Source: Protaetiibacter larvae (lineage in GTDB: Bacteria > Actinomycetota > Actinomycetes > Actinomycetales > Microbacteriaceae). Taken from it: 64,000 nt of DNA. Shown here piece by piece: positions 34,313 through 43,652 of the stretch. Made by a program: the position numbers and the translations under genes. The stretch lies in NCBI RefSeq assembly GCF_008365275.1, contig NZ_CP043504.1, positions 2,232,001-2,296,000 of the forward strand, written 5' to 3'. The notes beneath the pieces are model-generated. The model had not been told where the DNA came from and searched no databases. It saw only the letters and a list, made by a program, of their open reading frames with translations. Position 1 is the stretch's first letter; each line of letters opens with the position of its first letter.

Positions 34313-35035
34313 ATGGCGGTGACCGACAGCGCGATCCTCCGGATCCGCGAGATGATCCTGAACGGCGAGCTCGCGCCGGGGATGCGCCTTCCCCCCGAGA
34401 AGGAGCTGAGCGAGCGCCTCGGGCTCTCGCGCAGCTCGATGCGCGAGGCCGTGAAGGCGCTCGAGGTGATCCGGGTGCTGGATGTGCGCCAAGGCGACGG
34501 CACCTATGTCACGAGCCTCGAACCGCGCCTGCTGCTGGAGGCCCTGTCGTTCGTGATCGACCTGCACAGCGACGACTCGATCCTCGAGATGTTCGCGGTG
34601 CGCCGCATCCTGGAGTCCGAGGCCGTCGCGATGGCGGCGGCCCGCATCGACGAGGACACGATCGCCCACCTGCGCTCCCTCACGGCGTCGGTCGACGACT
34701 CGACCGACATCGAGGGTCTCGTGGCCCACGACCTGGAGTTCCACCAGGCGATCGTGCAGGCCGCCGGGAACGGCTATCTGGCGACGCTGCTCGAGTCCCT
34801 CTCGAGCCACACGGTGCGCGCCCGGATCTGGCGCGGCCTCACGCAGGAGAACGCCGTCGCGCGCACCCTCGCCGAGCACGAGAGCCTCGTGGCCGCGCTG
34901 GAGCGACGCGACGCGCGCCTCGCGGCGAGCCTCGCCCACGTGCACATCGCCGGCGTCGAGCAGTGGCTCGCGAGCTGGGCGGAGGACGAGCTGGAGCCGG
35001 CCGAGGCCGACGCGGTCGAGCCCGCCGAGGAGTGA
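34313..35035 (+). CDS. FadR-subfamily GntR regulator
   Basis: Transcription factor of 240 residues. The winged helix is at about 5-75 (SAILRIREMILNGELAPGM, then RLGLSRSSMREAVKALEVI), and an all-helical FCD ligand domain is at about 85-220 with the metal-binding-type residues in HDLEFHQAIVQAAGN and HESLVAALERRD. GGAGGAG upstream sets the ATG. It follows kgd by 28 bases but points at the sugar-catabolism locus, and many FadR-type regulators control sugar-acid pathways. It is therefore the best candidate regulator of the 35-44 kb genes, perhaps through ACATCAGATGT at 40043. That link is inference. Confidence 0.88.
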   Translation: MAVTDSAILRIREMILNGELAPGMRLPPEKELSERLGLSRSSMREAVKALEVIRVLDVRQGDGTYVTSLEPRLLLEALSFVIDLHSDDSILEMFAVRRILESEAVAMAAARIDEDTIAHLRSLTASVDDSTDIEGLVAHDLEFHQAIVQAAGNGYLATLLESLSSHTVRARIWRGLTQENAVARTLAEHESLVAALERRDARLAASLAHVHIAGVEQWLASWAEDELEPAEADAVEPAEE

Positions 35036-35058
35036 ACCCCGCTCCCCCGGAACGACGA

Positions 35059-35089
35059 AGACCCCCCGGCGGAACCTGCCGGGGGGTCT
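35059..35089. terminator. Bidirectional terminator
   Basis: AGACCCCCCGGC (35059-35070) pairs perfectly with 35078-35089 around a 7-nt loop, followed by C-G-T-C without a long T-run. It sits between the convergent FadR-type regulator gene and sugar-binding-protein gene. Confidence 0.8.
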
Positions 35090-35104
35090 CGTCATCCCTG
35101 GGTG

Positions 35105-36091
35105 TTACTTGTAGAGGACGGCCTGGATCTTCGGGTCGTCGATGTTGTTCTTGTCGTACCAGTAGAAGCCGGTGTCGATCGACTTCGGAACCGAGCGGCC
35201 GTTGATGGCGTCGACGGCGGCCTTGACGGTCTCGTAGCCGATGCCGACCGGGTTCTGGGTGATCGCGCCGAGCATCAGGCCGGAGCGGATGGCGTCCATC
35301 TGAGCCTGACCGGAGTCGAAGCCGATGACGGTGAGCGCCTCGGGCGAGATGCCGAGCTCCTTGACGCCCTGCACGACACCGATGGCCGAGCCCTCGTTCG
35401 AGCCGTAGATGCCCTTGAGGTCGGGGTTCGCCGCGAGGATCGACTTCGCGATGTCGGCCGACTTGGCCTGGTCGCCGCCGCCGTACTGGATGTCGACGAT
35501 CTCGATGTTCGGCTCGTTGTCCTCGATATAGCTCACGAAACCGTCACGACGCTGCTGGCCGGTGAGGCTGGTCTGGTCGTGGACGACGAGCGCGATCTTG
35601 CCCTCGTGGCCGATCGCCTCGGCCATGTGCTTGGCGGCCTCGGCCGCGGCGGCGAGGTTGTCGGTCGCGGCGGTCGTGATCGGGATGTCGCTGTCGACAC
35701 CCGAGTCGAAGGCGATGACCGGGATGTTGGCGTCCTTCGCCTGCTGCAGCAGCGGGCCGGCGGCCTGGCTGTCGAGCGCGGCGAAGCCGATCGCGGCGGG
35801 ACCCTTGTCGAGCGCCGTCTGCAGCTGCTGGATCTGCTGGTCGACGTCGGCCTCGGTGTCGGGACCCTCGAAGCTGATCTCGACGTCGAACTCCTCGGCG
35901 GCCTGCTCGGCACCCGCCTTGACGGCCTGCCAGAACTGGTGCTGGAAGCCCTTGGAGATGATCGCGATGTAGGGCTTCTTGTCGGGATCGGAGCTGGCGC
36001 CACCGCCGTTGCCGCCATCGTTGGCGCAACCGCTGAGCGCGAGCGAGAACGCCGCCGCGGCGACGATGCCCGTCAACAATCTCTTCTTCAT
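35105..36091 (-). CDS. Sugar ABC transporter substrate-binding lipoprotein (RbsB-like)
   Basis: Periplasmic-binding protein type 1 (RbsB/LacI-like fold), 328 residues. The signal peptide MKKRLLTGIVAAAAFSLAL ends in lipobox LSGC (Cys22). The mature protein shows KKPYIAIISKGFQHQFWQAV, PVIAFDSGVDS and VIGFDSGQAQMDAIRSG, all standard for pentose/deoxyhexose binders. It is the last gene of the minus-strand run dehydratase-ATPase-permease-binding protein. It follows the permease gene after an 85-base, C/A-rich, G-poor leader. The sugar is inferred to be L-fucose or a related 6-deoxy sugar from the neighbouring catabolic genes. Confidence 0.9.
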   Translation of the reverse strand: MKKRLLTGIVAAAAFSLALSGCANDGGNGGGASSDPDKKPYIAIISKGFQHQFWQAVKAGAEQAAEEFDVEISFEGPDTEADVDQQIQQLQTALDKGPAAIGFAALDSQAAGPLLQQAKDANIPVIAFDSGVDSDIPITTAATDNLAAAAEAAKHMAEAIGHEGKIALVVHDQTSLTGQQRRDGFVSYIEDNEPNIEIVDIQYGGGDQAKSADIAKSILAANPDLKGIYGSNEGSAIGVVQGVKELGISPEALTVIGFDSGQAQMDAIRSGLMLGAITQNPVGIGYETVKAAVDAINGRSVPKSIDTGFYWYDKNNIDDPKIQAVLYK

Positions 36092-36176
36092 GGGAGTGGT
36101 GACCTTTCTTGGTCGGTTGGGTGGTGCGTTGGGTTGGGTGGTGAGGAGGTGGTGCAGGACTACGGGACGGTGAGGC

Positions 36177-37199
36177 TCAGGATCCGCTGCGGCGACGACG
36201 CAGCATGTCGAGGTAGACGGCGACGAGGATGACGCAGCCGACGGCGACCGACTGCCACTCCTGCGGGACGGAGATGATCCGCAGGCCGTTGGTCAGCACG
36301 GCCATGATGAGCGCGCCGATGACGGTGCCGATGATGGATCCCTTGCCGCCCTGCAGCGAGGTGCCGCCGATGACGACCGCCGCGATGGCCTCGAGCTCGA
36401 GGCCCATGCCGCCGGTCGGCTGGGCCGAGCTGAGGCGCGAGGCGGACAGCACGCCGGCGAGGCCGACGAAGAGGCCCGAGAGCGTGTAGATGATGATCTT
36501 CCAGCGCCGCACGTTGAGGCCCGAGAGCGCCGTGGCGGCCTCGTTGCTGCCGATCGAGAAGGCGTAGCGCCCCACGATGGTGCGCGACAGCAGCACCGCC
36601 GCGACGACGATCATGACGATGAAGATCGCGACACCGAGCGGGAAGCGTCCGCCCGGGATGATCGACAGGTTCATGATGTTGGCGAAGTCGGGGTGGTTCG
36701 GGAAGTAGATCGGCTTGGTGCCCGCGATGACGAGCGAGAGCCCGGCCGAGACGAGCATCATCGCGAGGGTGGCGATGAACGGCGGCAGTCCGAGGATCGA
36801 CACGTTGACGCCGTTGATGAGACCGATGAGGCCGCCGAACAGCACGGCGCCGATGACGCCCGCCCAGATCGGCCAACCCCAGTAGGTGAGGAACACGCCC
36901 GTCATGACGCCGCACAGCACCATGCCGGTGCCGATCGAGAGGTCGATGCCGCCCGTGATGATGACGAAGGTCGTGCCGAGGGCGAGCATGCCGGTCACGG
37001 TCGCGGCGGTCAGGATCGACACGAGGTTGTTGACCGTGAAGAAGTGCTCGCTCGCGAGCGAGAAGAACAGCACGATGAGCAGCAGGCTCGCGAAGGCGAG
37101 CAGTTGCTGCAGCGACCCGCGCAGTCCGGCGAGGCGCGTGCGCGCCTGTCCGGAGTCGGCGGTCGCCGGCTGCGAGACCTGGGATGGGGTCGTGGTCAC
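36177..37199 (-). CDS. Sugar ABC transporter permease (RbsC-like)
   Basis: Membrane subunit of the CUT2-class importer, 340 residues, with about 8-10 spans. The BPD_transp_2 hallmarks are visible: GTTFVIITGGIDLSIGTGM near residue 80, SNEAATALSGLNVRRWKI (the cytoplasmic coupling loop) and GGTSLQGGKGSIIGT. GTG 37199 overlaps the stop of the ATPase gene (GTGA). It works with the double ATPase (37196-38716) and the binding protein (35105-36091). Confidence 0.92.
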   Translation of the reverse strand: MTTTPSQVSQPATADSGQARTRLAGLRGSLQQLLAFASLLLIVLFFSLASEHFFTVNNLVSILTAATVTGMLALGTTFVIITGGIDLSIGTGMVLCGVMTGVFLTYWGWPIWAGVIGAVLFGGLIGLINGVNVSILGLPPFIATLAMMLVSAGLSLVIAGTKPIYFPNHPDFANIMNLSIIPGGRFPLGVAIFIVMIVVAAVLLSRTIVGRYAFSIGSNEAATALSGLNVRRWKIIIYTLSGLFVGLAGVLSASRLSSAQPTGGMGLELEAIAAVVIGGTSLQGGKGSIIGTVIGALIMAVLTNGLRIISVPQEWQSVAVGCVILVAVYLDMLRRRRSGS

Positions 37200-38716
37200 G
37201 ATGCGATGGTCCCTTCGGCGCTGAAGCGGGTGGCGTGGTGCATGATGTTCTCCTGCGTGGCGTCGACGTTGTCGAGGATGGCGGTCAGGCGGCCCTCGGC
37301 CATCACCGCGATGCGGTGGGAGAGCCGCAGCACCTCGGGCAGTTCGGAGGAGATCATGATGATCGCCTTGCCCTGGGCGGCGAGCTCGTTCAGGAGCCCG
37401 TAGATCTCCTCTTTCGCCCCCACGTCGATGCCTCGGGTCGGCTCGTCGAAGATGAGCACGTCGCAGTCGCGGACGAGCCATTTCGCGATGACCGTCTTCT
37501 GCTGGTTGCCGCCGGAGAGGTTGCGCACGAGCTGCGTCGTGGACGGCGTCTTGATGCGCAGGCGGGAGACGTACTCGCGACCGGTCTGCTCGATGCGGCG
37601 GTCGTCCATGAAGCCGAGGCGGTTGGCGTAGCCGGCGAGCGCCGAGAGCACGATGTTCTCGCGCACGTCGCGGTCGAGCAGCACACCGAGCTGCTTGCGG
37701 TCCTCGGAGAGGTAGCCGATGCCGAGACGCGCGGCCTCCGCGGGGTTGCGGATCGACACCGGCACCCCGCCCACGAGGATCTCGCCGGCGTCCTTCCGGT
37801 CGGCCCCAACGATCGCCCGCGCGACCTCGGTGCGTCCGGCGCCCATGAGACCCGCGAAGCCGAGGATCTCGCCGCGACGCACCGAGAAGCTCACGTCGTC
37901 GAGCAGCGCCCGCGTGCTGAGGCCGCGGACCTCGAGCGCCGGCTCGCCTGCGGGGACCACGGTCGTGGGGCGCTGCTCGCCCGAGAGCTCGCGGCCGACC
38001 ATGAGCGAGATGATCTGCGAACTGGGGGTGCCCTTCGTGGGGAGGGTGTCGACGTAGCGTCCGTCGCGCAGCACCGTCACGCGGTCGCTGATCTGGTCGA
38101 GCTCGTGCATGCGGTGCGAGATGTAGATGACGCCCGTCTGGTCCGTCGTGAACCGGCGGATGAGGCCGAACAGGGTCTCCACCTCGGCGTCGTTGAGGGC
38201 GGCGGTCGGCTCGTCCATGATGAGCACGCGCGCCTGATAGCTGAGGGCCTTCGCGATCTCCACCATCTGCTGGCGCGCGACCGTCAGCTCGCCGACGCGC
38301 GTGCGCGGGTCGAGCGAGAGGCCGAGCCGTTCGAAGAGCTCCGCGGCACGGCGGTTGAGCACCCGATCCGACTGGAAGATGCCCGCGGTGCGCTGCTCGC
38401 GCCCGATGAAGATGTTCTGCGCGACCGTGAGGTCGGGCATGAGGTTGAACTCCTGGTGGATGATCGAGATCCCCAGCTCCTGCGCGTGCCGCGGCGAGGC
38501 GGGCGCGAAGGGGACCCCGTCGAGCAGGAACTCGCCCTCGTCGGGCGTGTAGATGCCCGAGAGCAGCTTCATGAGGGTCGACTTGCCCGCGCCGTTCTCA
38601 CCGACGACGGCGAGCACCTCGCCGAACCGCAGCTCGAGGTCGACGCCGTCGAGCGCCTGGACCCCCGGGAAGCCCTTGCGGGCTCCGCGGATCTCGAGAA
38701 GGGGTGCTCTGGTCAC
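37196..38716 (-). CDS. Sugar ABC transporter ATP-binding protein, two-domain (RbsA-like)
   Basis: CUT2-class importer ATPase of 506 residues with two ABC cassettes. The first has Walker [10 protein letters not shown], a degenerate signature LTVARQQ and Walker [11 protein letters not shown]. The second has a modified Walker A (GLMGAGRTE), signature LSGGNQQK and Walker [14 protein letters not shown]. This asymmetry is usual for RbsA/XylG/MglA. GTG 38716 overlaps the dehydratase stop (GTGA) and its own stop overlaps the permease start, so the whole run is one transcript. It is a full two-domain ATPase, in contrast to the single-domain one at 49670. Confidence 0.93.
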   Translation of the reverse strand: MTRAPLLEIRGARKGFPGVQALDGVDLELRFGEVLAVVGENGAGKSTLMKLLSGIYTPDEGEFLLDGVPFAPASPRHAQELGISIIHQEFNLMPDLTVAQNIFIGREQRTAGIFQSDRVLNRRAAELFERLGLSLDPRTRVGELTVARQQMVEIAKALSYQARVLIMDEPTAALNDAEVETLFGLIRRFTTDQTGVIYISHRMHELDQISDRVTVLRDGRYVDTLPTKGTPSSQIISLMVGRELSGEQRPTTVVPAGEPALEVRGLSTRALLDDVSFSVRRGEILGFAGLMGAGRTEVARAIVGADRKDAGEILVGGVPVSIRNPAEAARLGIGYLSEDRKQLGVLLDRDVRENIVLSALAGYANRLGFMDDRRIEQTGREYVSRLRIKTPSTTQLVRNLSGGNQQKTVIAKWLVRDCDVLIFDEPTRGIDVGAKEEIYGLLNELAAQGKAIIMISSELPEVLRLSHRIAVMAEGRLTAILDNVDATQENIMHHATRFSAEGTIAS

Positions 38717-40011
38717 GCGGTCACCCGATCCGCTGCCGTGACGGAGTAGTGCTCGCGGCTGGCGGCGAGCATCTCGGCGCCGCTGCCCGGCGTGAGCGGC
38801 GCGAGATAGCGTCCGCCCTCGATGACGACGGGGGTGACGAAGTGCTCGTGCAGGTGGTCGACGAACTCGATGTAGCGCCCATCCTCCGAGCCTGACACGG
38901 CCACGACGTCGAACATGGACAGGTGCTGGACGACCTCGCACAGCCCCACGCCGCCCGCGTGCGGGCACACCGGGACGCCGAACTTGGCGGCGAGCAGCAG
39001 GATCGCGATGTTCTCGTTGACGCCTGCGACGCGCGTCGCGTCGATCTGCACGATCTGGGCGGCATCCGCCTGCAGGAACTGCTTGAACATGACGCGGTTC
39101 GCCATGTGCTCGCCGGTCGCCACCGGGATCGGCGCGACACCGCGCGCGATGGCGGCATGCCCGAGAACGTCGTCGGGGTTGGTGGGCTCCTCGATCCAGG
39201 CCACGTCGTAGGGGGCGAGCTCGCTCATCCAGTCGATCGCGGCCGCGACATCCCAGCGCTGGTTCGCGTCGACCGCGATCCGGATGTCGGGACCGACCGC
39301 CTCGCGGGCGAGCGCGAGCCGGCGCACGTCGTCGGCGACGTCGCCGCCGACCTTGAGCTTGATCTGACGGAAGCCGCTCGCGACGGCCTCGTGCGAGAGA
39401 CGCACGAGCTTGGCGTCGTCGTAGCCGAGCCAGCCGGGGGTGGTCGTGTAGGCGGGATACCCGCTGGCCAGCAAGGCTGCCTCGCGGGCGGCGCGGCCGG
39501 GCTCGGCGCGACGCAGGATCTCGAGCGCCTCCTCGGGGGTGAGCGCGTCGCTCAGGTAGCGGAAGTCGACGAGCGAGACGAGCTCCTCGGGGCTCATCCG
39601 TCCCAGCAGCTGCCACAGCGGCAGGCCGGCGCGCTTGGCCTTGAGGTCCCACATGGCGTTGACGACGGCGCCGATCGCCATGTGCATGATGCCCTTCTCG
39701 GGGCCGAGCCAGCGCAGCTGCGAGTCGTAGACGAGCGAGCGGCTGAAGGCGCCCATGTCGTCGAGGATCTCCTCGACGTCGCGCCCGATGAGCTGCAGGC
39801 CGAGGTCGCGGATCGCGACGAGCTGCACGTCGTTGCCGCGGCCGATCGTGAACACGAAACCGTGGCCCTCCAGGCCGTCGGACGCATCCGTCGCCACCCG
39901 CAGGTAGGCGGCCGAATAGTCCGGATCCGGATTCATCGCGTCGGAACCATCCAGCATGGTCGACGTCGGAAATCGGATGTCTGCGGTCTCGATCCCGACG
40001 ATCGTGCTCAC
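38713..40011 (-). CDS. L-fuconate dehydratase (enolase superfamily)
   Basis: Dehydrates a 6-deoxy-sugar acid to its 2-keto-3-deoxy form; 432 residues, like L-fuconate dehydratase. The catalytic KxK lysines are in [10 protein letters not shown], metal ligands are Asp in VDANQR, Glu in [10 protein letters not shown] and Glu in TGEHMANR, and the general acid/base His is in [11 protein letters not shown]. The N-terminal [16 protein letters not shown] and [14 protein letters not shown] are also typical of this subgroup. GTG 40011 is preceded by GGGAGGTCAC, a clear SD. It is the first gene of the minus-strand fuc run and divergent from the aldose dehydrogenase gene. The substrate could also be L-galactonate or L-rhamnonate-like; fuconate is the best fit. 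Confidence 0.85.
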   Translation of the reverse strand: MSTIVGIETADIRFPTSTMLDGSDAMNPDPDYSAAYLRVATDASDGLEGHGFVFTIGRGNDVQLVAIRDLGLQLIGRDVEEILDDMGAFSRSLVYDSQLRWLGPEKGIMHMAIGAVVNAMWDLKAKRAGLPLWQLLGRMSPEELVSLVDFRYLSDALTPEEALEILRRAEPGRAAREAALLASGYPAYTTTPGWLGYDDAKLVRLSHEAVASGFRQIKLKVGGDVADDVRRLALAREAVGPDIRIAVDANQRWDVAAAIDWMSELAPYDVAWIEEPTNPDDVLGHAAIARGVAPIPVATGEHMANRVMFKQFLQADAAQIVQIDATRVAGVNENIAILLLAAKFGVPVCPHAGGVGLCEVVQHLSMFDVVAVSGSEDGRYIEFVDHLHEHFVTPVVIEGGRYLAPLTPGSGAEMLAASREHYSVTAADRVTA

Positions 40012-40042
40012 GTGACCTCCCTTGGTCGTCGCTGAAGACTAA

Positions 40043-40053
40043 ACATCAGATGT
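40043..40053. promoter_or_regulatory. Operator candidate ACATCAGATGT in the divergent sugar-locus promoter
   Basis: An 11-bp perfect palindrome lies in the 126-base gap between the divergent dehydratase and aldose-dehydrogenase genes, 32 bases from the former. GATGTC recurs at 40059-40064, so a second half-site is possible. FadR-type regulators often bind sites of this size, and one is encoded at 34313. Binding is inference. Confidence 0.5.
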
Positions 40054-40137
40054 CTGGGATGTCAATTCGCCGCTCCGAATGAGATTTCCCCGCGGAACGA
40101 GTGGAGTTCTCGGATGTATTGATCTAACCTGCCACCC

Positions 40138-41142
40138 GTGCACCAACACGACGGCGTGATCACGACGCACCCCGCTCCCCGCGATCTGGCGATCAGCCGG
40201 CTCGGCCTGGGAGCGGCCCAATTCGGCAACCTGTACCGCGAAACCGACCTCGAAACGACCCGGGACGCGGTCGCCGCCGCCTGGGATGCGGGCATCCGCT
40301 ACTTCGACACCGCACCGCACTACGGGCTCGGGCTCTCGGAGGAGCGACTGGGCGAGGTCCTGCGCGACTACCCGCGCGAGGAGTACCTGGTCTCCACCAA
40401 GGTGGGTCGGCTCATCGTGCCGAGCCCCGAGACCGCCGATCGTCAGGACGACCAGGGTTTCGCCGTGCCCGCCGACCGTCGCCGCGAGTGGGACTTCAGC
40501 CGGGACGGCGTGTGGCGCTCCCTCGACGAGAGCCTCACCCGGCTCGGCCTCGACCACGTCGACATCGCCTACCTGCACGACCCCGACGACCACTGGGAGG
40601 CCGCATCGACCACCGGCGTGCAGGCCCTCGTCGAGCTGCGCGAGCAGGGAGTCGTCCGGGCGATCGGCGCCGGCATGAACCAGAGCGCCATGCTCGCCGA
40701 GTTCGTGCGCCGCGGCGAACTCGACCTCGTCATGCTCGCCGGGCGGCTCACCCTGCTCGACCCGGACGCGCTCGACGAGCTCATCCCGCTCACCGTGCAG
40801 CACGGGGTCGGCGTCATCGCGGTCGGCGTCTACAACTCCGGCATCCTCTCCACCGATCGCCCCACCCCCGACGCGCACTTCAACTACGCACCCGCCTCGC
40901 GGGAACTCATCGAGCGTGCGGGCCGGATCGCCGAGGTGTGCGAGCGCCACGGGGTCAGCCTCCCGGCGGCCGCCGTCGCCTACCCGCTGCGGGCGCCGTC
41001 CGTCGTCTCGGTCGTGCTCGGGATGCGCACCGCCGAGCAGGTGCGTGAGAACGTCGCGCGCGCCACCCAGGAGATCCCCGAGGAACTGTGGACGGAGCTC
41101 GCCGAGCTGGGCCTCGCCACCGACCCCGCAGGACGGGCATGA
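40138..41142 (+). CDS. Aldo/keto reductase, L-fucose dehydrogenase type
   Basis: NAD(P)-dependent oxidoreductase of 334 residues, AKR fold. The active-site Tyr is in FDTAPHYGLGLSEERLGE with Asp of FDTA, Lys is in LVSTKVGR and His in IAYLHDPDD. These are the features of D-threo-aldose 1-dehydrogenases, which oxidise L-fucose to its lactone. It starts the plus-strand operon and overlaps the lactonase gene (ATGA). TAACCT (40125-40130) lies 7 nt before the GTG with no SD, so a leaderless mRNA is likely. Its role as the first step after the mutarotase follows from its neighbours. Confidence 0.85.
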   Translation: MHQHDGVITTHPAPRDLAISRLGLGAAQFGNLYRETDLETTRDAVAAAWDAGIRYFDTAPHYGLGLSEERLGEVLRDYPREEYLVSTKVGRLIVPSPETADRQDDQGFAVPADRRREWDFSRDGVWRSLDESLTRLGLDHVDIAYLHDPDDHWEAASTTGVQALVELREQGVVRAIGAGMNQSAMLAEFVRRGELDLVMLAGRLTLLDPDALDELIPLTVQHGVGVIAVGVYNSGILSTDRPTPDAHFNYAPASRELIERAGRIAEVCERHGVSLPAAAVAYPLRAPSVVSVVLGMRTAEQVRENVARATQEIPEELWTELAELGLATDPAGRA

Positions 41143-42029
41143 CCCGCACCGACGCCCACGTCCACGTGTGGGATCTCGCCGCCGCCGAGTACCCGTGGCT
41201 CGGCCCCGGACTCGCACCGCTCGACCGCGACCACCAGCTCGGGGAGCTGCTGCCGAGCCTCGACGCGGCCCGCATCGCGGGCATCGTGCTCGTGCAGGCG
41301 GCCGACAACGACGCCGACACCGCGCACATGCTCGCCGTGGCCGACACGGAACCGCGGGTCGTCGGCATCGTCGGCTGGCTGCCCCTCGATCGGCCCGACG
41401 AGGTCGCGCGACGTCTCGACGCCGGCCTCGACCCGCGCATCGTCGGCATCCGGGCGCTCATCCACGACATGGCGGACGGCGACTGGATCCTGCGCCCCGA
41501 GGTGTCGCGCTCTCTCGCGCTGCTCGCCGAGGCGCGGCTCAGCTACGACGTCGTCACCGCGGGGCCCGCCGCGCTCGCGCTCGTGCCCGAACTGGCGCGG
41601 CGTCACCCCGAGCTCAGCCTCGTGATCGACCACCTCGGCAAACCGCCGATCGACGCGGATGCCGACACGCTCGCCGAATGGCGCGCACTGCTCGCCGACG
41701 CCGCGGCCTTCCCGCGGGTCGCCGCCAAGCTGTCGGGGCTCACCGCCTCGATCGGCCCCGCCGACGCGTGGACCCACGCACAGGTCGAGGGCGCCGTCGA
41801 CACCGCGCTCGAGCTGTTCGGGGTCGACCGTGTGCTGTTCGGCGGCGACTGGCCCGTCTCGAAGCTCGCCGGCGGGTACACCCGAACCCACGCCGCCGTC
41901 GACGCGGCGCTCGCACGGCTCAGCCCCGCCGAGACCGACGCCATCCGGGGCGGCACCGCTGCGCGGGTCTACCGCATCCCCGCCGACCGCCTCGCCGCCG
42001 CCCGCGCGGCATCCGATTTCCCCGCATGA
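41139..42029 (+). CDS. Amidohydrolase-2 family lactonase (L-fuconolactonase-like)
   Basis: TIM-barrel hydrolase of 296 residues. Metal/active-site motifs are DAHVHVWD at the N-terminus, a His-containing LVIDHLGKPP in the middle and LFGGDWPVS with the catalytic Asp near the end. This is the COG3618 family, which includes L-fucono-1,5-lactonase and L-rhamnono-lactonases. It opens the lactone made by the preceding dehydrogenase, giving the acid that the dehydratase at 38713 uses. Start ATG 41139 overlaps the aldose dehydrogenase stop by 4 bases. A longer frame from 41088 lies inside that gene and is rejected. Confidence 0.87.
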   Translation: MTRTDAHVHVWDLAAAEYPWLGPGLAPLDRDHQLGELLPSLDAARIAGIVLVQAADNDADTAHMLAVADTEPRVVGIVGWLPLDRPDEVARRLDAGLDPRIVGIRALIHDMADGDWILRPEVSRSLALLAEARLSYDVVTAGPAALALVPELARRHPELSLVIDHLGKPPIDADADTLAEWRALLADAAAFPRVAAKLSGLTASIGPADAWTHAQVEGAVDTALELFGVDRVLFGGDWPVSKLAGGYTRTHAAVDAALARLSPAETDAIRGGTAARVYRIPADRLAAARAASDFPA

Positions 42030-42039
42030 GAGGACACCC

Positions 42040-42894
42040 ATGAGATTCGCCCGCCTCGGACCCGCCGGTCAGGAGCTGCCCGTCATCGTCGATGACGCCG
42101 GCCGCAGCTTCGACCTGCGCGCCCTCACCGCCGACCTCGACGGCGCCTTCCTCGCCGCCGACGGCCTCGCCGCCGCCGAGCGCGCGCTCGCCGAGGGCAC
42201 GCTCCCGGAACTCGGCGACGCCGACGCGCTGCGCTTCGGCCCGCCCGTCGCCCCGCCCGGCAAGATCGTCTGCATCGGCCTCAACTACCGCGATCACGCG
42301 GAGGAGACCCACGCCGAGATCCCGGCCGAGCCGATCATCTTCATGAAGGACCCGTCGACGCTCGTGGGCGCCTTCGACGAGGTGCTCATCCCCCGGGGCT
42401 CCGTGAAGACCGACTGGGAGGTGGAGCTCGGCGTGGTCATCGGCAGCACCGCGCGCTATCTGGAGGACGACGACGCGGCGCGTGCCGTTATCGCCGGGTA
42501 TGCGGTGTCGCACGACGTGTCGGAGCGCGAGTTCCAGCTCGAGCGCGGCGGCCAGTGGGACAAGGGCAAGAGCTGCGAGACCTTCAACCCCTTCGGGCCG
42601 TACCTCGTGCCGGCGAGCGATGTCGCCGACCCGCAGAATCTGCGCCTCCGCCTCGACGTCAACGGCATCACCCGGCAGGACGGCACGACGGCCGACATGA
42701 TCTTCCCCGTGCTCGAGGTGGTGCGCTACCTCTCGCAGTTCATGGTGCTGCGCCCCGGCGACATCATCAACACGGGCACCCCTGCGGGCGTCGCCCTCGG
42801 GATGCCGGACCACCCCTACCTGCGGGCGGGCGACGTGGTCGAGCTCTCCATCGAAGGTCTCGGCTCGGCGCGTCAGACGCTGGTGCAGGCATGA
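42040..42894 (+). CDS. Fumarylacetoacetase-fold hydrolase (2,4-diketo-3-deoxy-fuconate type)
   Basis: Predicted to cleave a 2,4-diketo acid to pyruvate plus lactate; 284 residues. FAH-fold motifs are GKIVCIGLNYRDHAEE, the metal-binding Glu pair in DWEVELGVVIG and the Asp in AVSHDVSERE, followed by GKSCETFNPFGPYLV and INTGTPAGVALG. AGAGGAC upstream of ATG 42040 is a reasonable SD. In bacteria with the diketo-hydrolase route, an FAH enzyme acts after an SDR dehydrogenase, and that SDR gene overlaps this one downstream (ATGA). The chemistry assignment rests on this context. Confidence 0.85.
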   Translation: MRFARLGPAGQELPVIVDDAGRSFDLRALTADLDGAFLAADGLAAAERALAEGTLPELGDADALRFGPPVAPPGKIVCIGLNYRDHAEETHAEIPAEPIIFMKDPSTLVGAFDEVLIPRGSVKTDWEVELGVVIGSTARYLEDDDAARAVIAGYAVSHDVSEREFQLERGGQWDKGKSCETFNPFGPYLVPASDVADPQNLRLRLDVNGITRQDGTTADMIFPVLEVVRYLSQFMVLRPGDIINTGTPAGVALGMPDHPYLRAGDVVELSIEGLGSARQTLVQA

Positions 42895-43652
42895 GCGCCC
42901 AGGACTTCGCGGGGCTCACCGCGATCGTCACCGGCGGTGCCGCGGGCATCGGACTTGCGACCGCGACCCTGCTCGCCGAGCGCGGCGCCCGCGTCGCCGT
43001 GTTCGACCGCGACGTCAGCACGGTCGCCGAGCCGTTCATCGGCATCCAGGCGGATGTCACCGACCGCGCCTCCGTCGACGCGGGCGTCGCCCGCGCCGCC
43101 GAACTGCTCGGCGGCATCGACATCGTCATCAACAACGCCGGCATCGGCGCGATCGGCAACGTGGAGGCCAACGACGACGCCGAGTGGGCGCGCGTGCTCG
43201 ACGTCAACGTCGTGGGCATCGCGCGGGTCACCCGTGCCGCACTGCCCTGGCTGCGCACCTCGCAGGCGGCCGCGATCGTCAACACCTGCTCGATCGCGGC
43301 GCTCAACGGCCTGCCGGACCGCGCGCTGTACTCGGCATCCAAGGGGGCCGTCTACGCGCTCACCCTCGCGATGGCGACCGACCACGTGCGGGAAGGCATC
43401 CGCGTCAACTGCGTGAGCCCCGGCACCGTCGGCACCGCGTGGGTCGACCGGCTGCTCGAGAAGGCCGAGAACCCGGACGCCGAGCGGGCCGCGCTCGAGG
43501 CGCGCCAGGCGATCGGGCGGCTCGTGGCGCCGGAGGAGGTCGCGAACGCGATCGCCTACCTCGCGAGCCCACTCGCCGGCTCGACGACCGGCACCGCGCT
43601 CGACGTCGACGGCGGGGTCAGCCACCTGCGGGTGCGACCCGTCACGAGCTGA
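42891..43652 (+). CDS. SDR dehydrogenase, 2-keto-3-deoxy-fuconate 4-dehydrogenase type
   Basis: Classical SDR of 253 residues. Cofactor motif TGGAAGIG at about 14-21, Asp in AVFDRD that favours NAD+, NNAG near residue 82, active-site Ser in CSIAAL, and YSASK. The C-terminal DVDGGVSHL is typical. It oxidises the 4-hydroxyl of the 2-keto-3-deoxy acid made by the dehydratase, giving the diketo acid cleaved by the FAH-fold enzyme encoded just upstream. It overlaps that gene by 4 bases and the mutarotase gene by 1. The substrate is inferred from position. Confidence 0.87.
   Translation: MSAQDFAGLTAIVTGGAAGIGLATATLLAERGARVAVFDRDVSTVAEPFIGIQADVTDRASVDAGVARAAELLGGIDIVINNAGIGAIGNVEANDDAEWARVLDVNVVGIARVTRAALPWLRTSQAAAIVNTCSIAALNGLPDRALYSASKGAVYALTLAMATDHVREGIRVNCVSPGTVGTAWVDRLLEKAENPDAERAALEARQAIGRLVAPEEVANAIAYLASPLAGSTTGTALDVDGGVSHLRVRPVTS

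Noticed and set aside
30292-34503. A 1403-codon open frame on the minus strand
   Set aside because: It lies opposite kgd, which matches a known family throughout. The minus frame is Arg/Glu/Asp/Val-rich with no motif, as expected from GC-biased codons read backwards.
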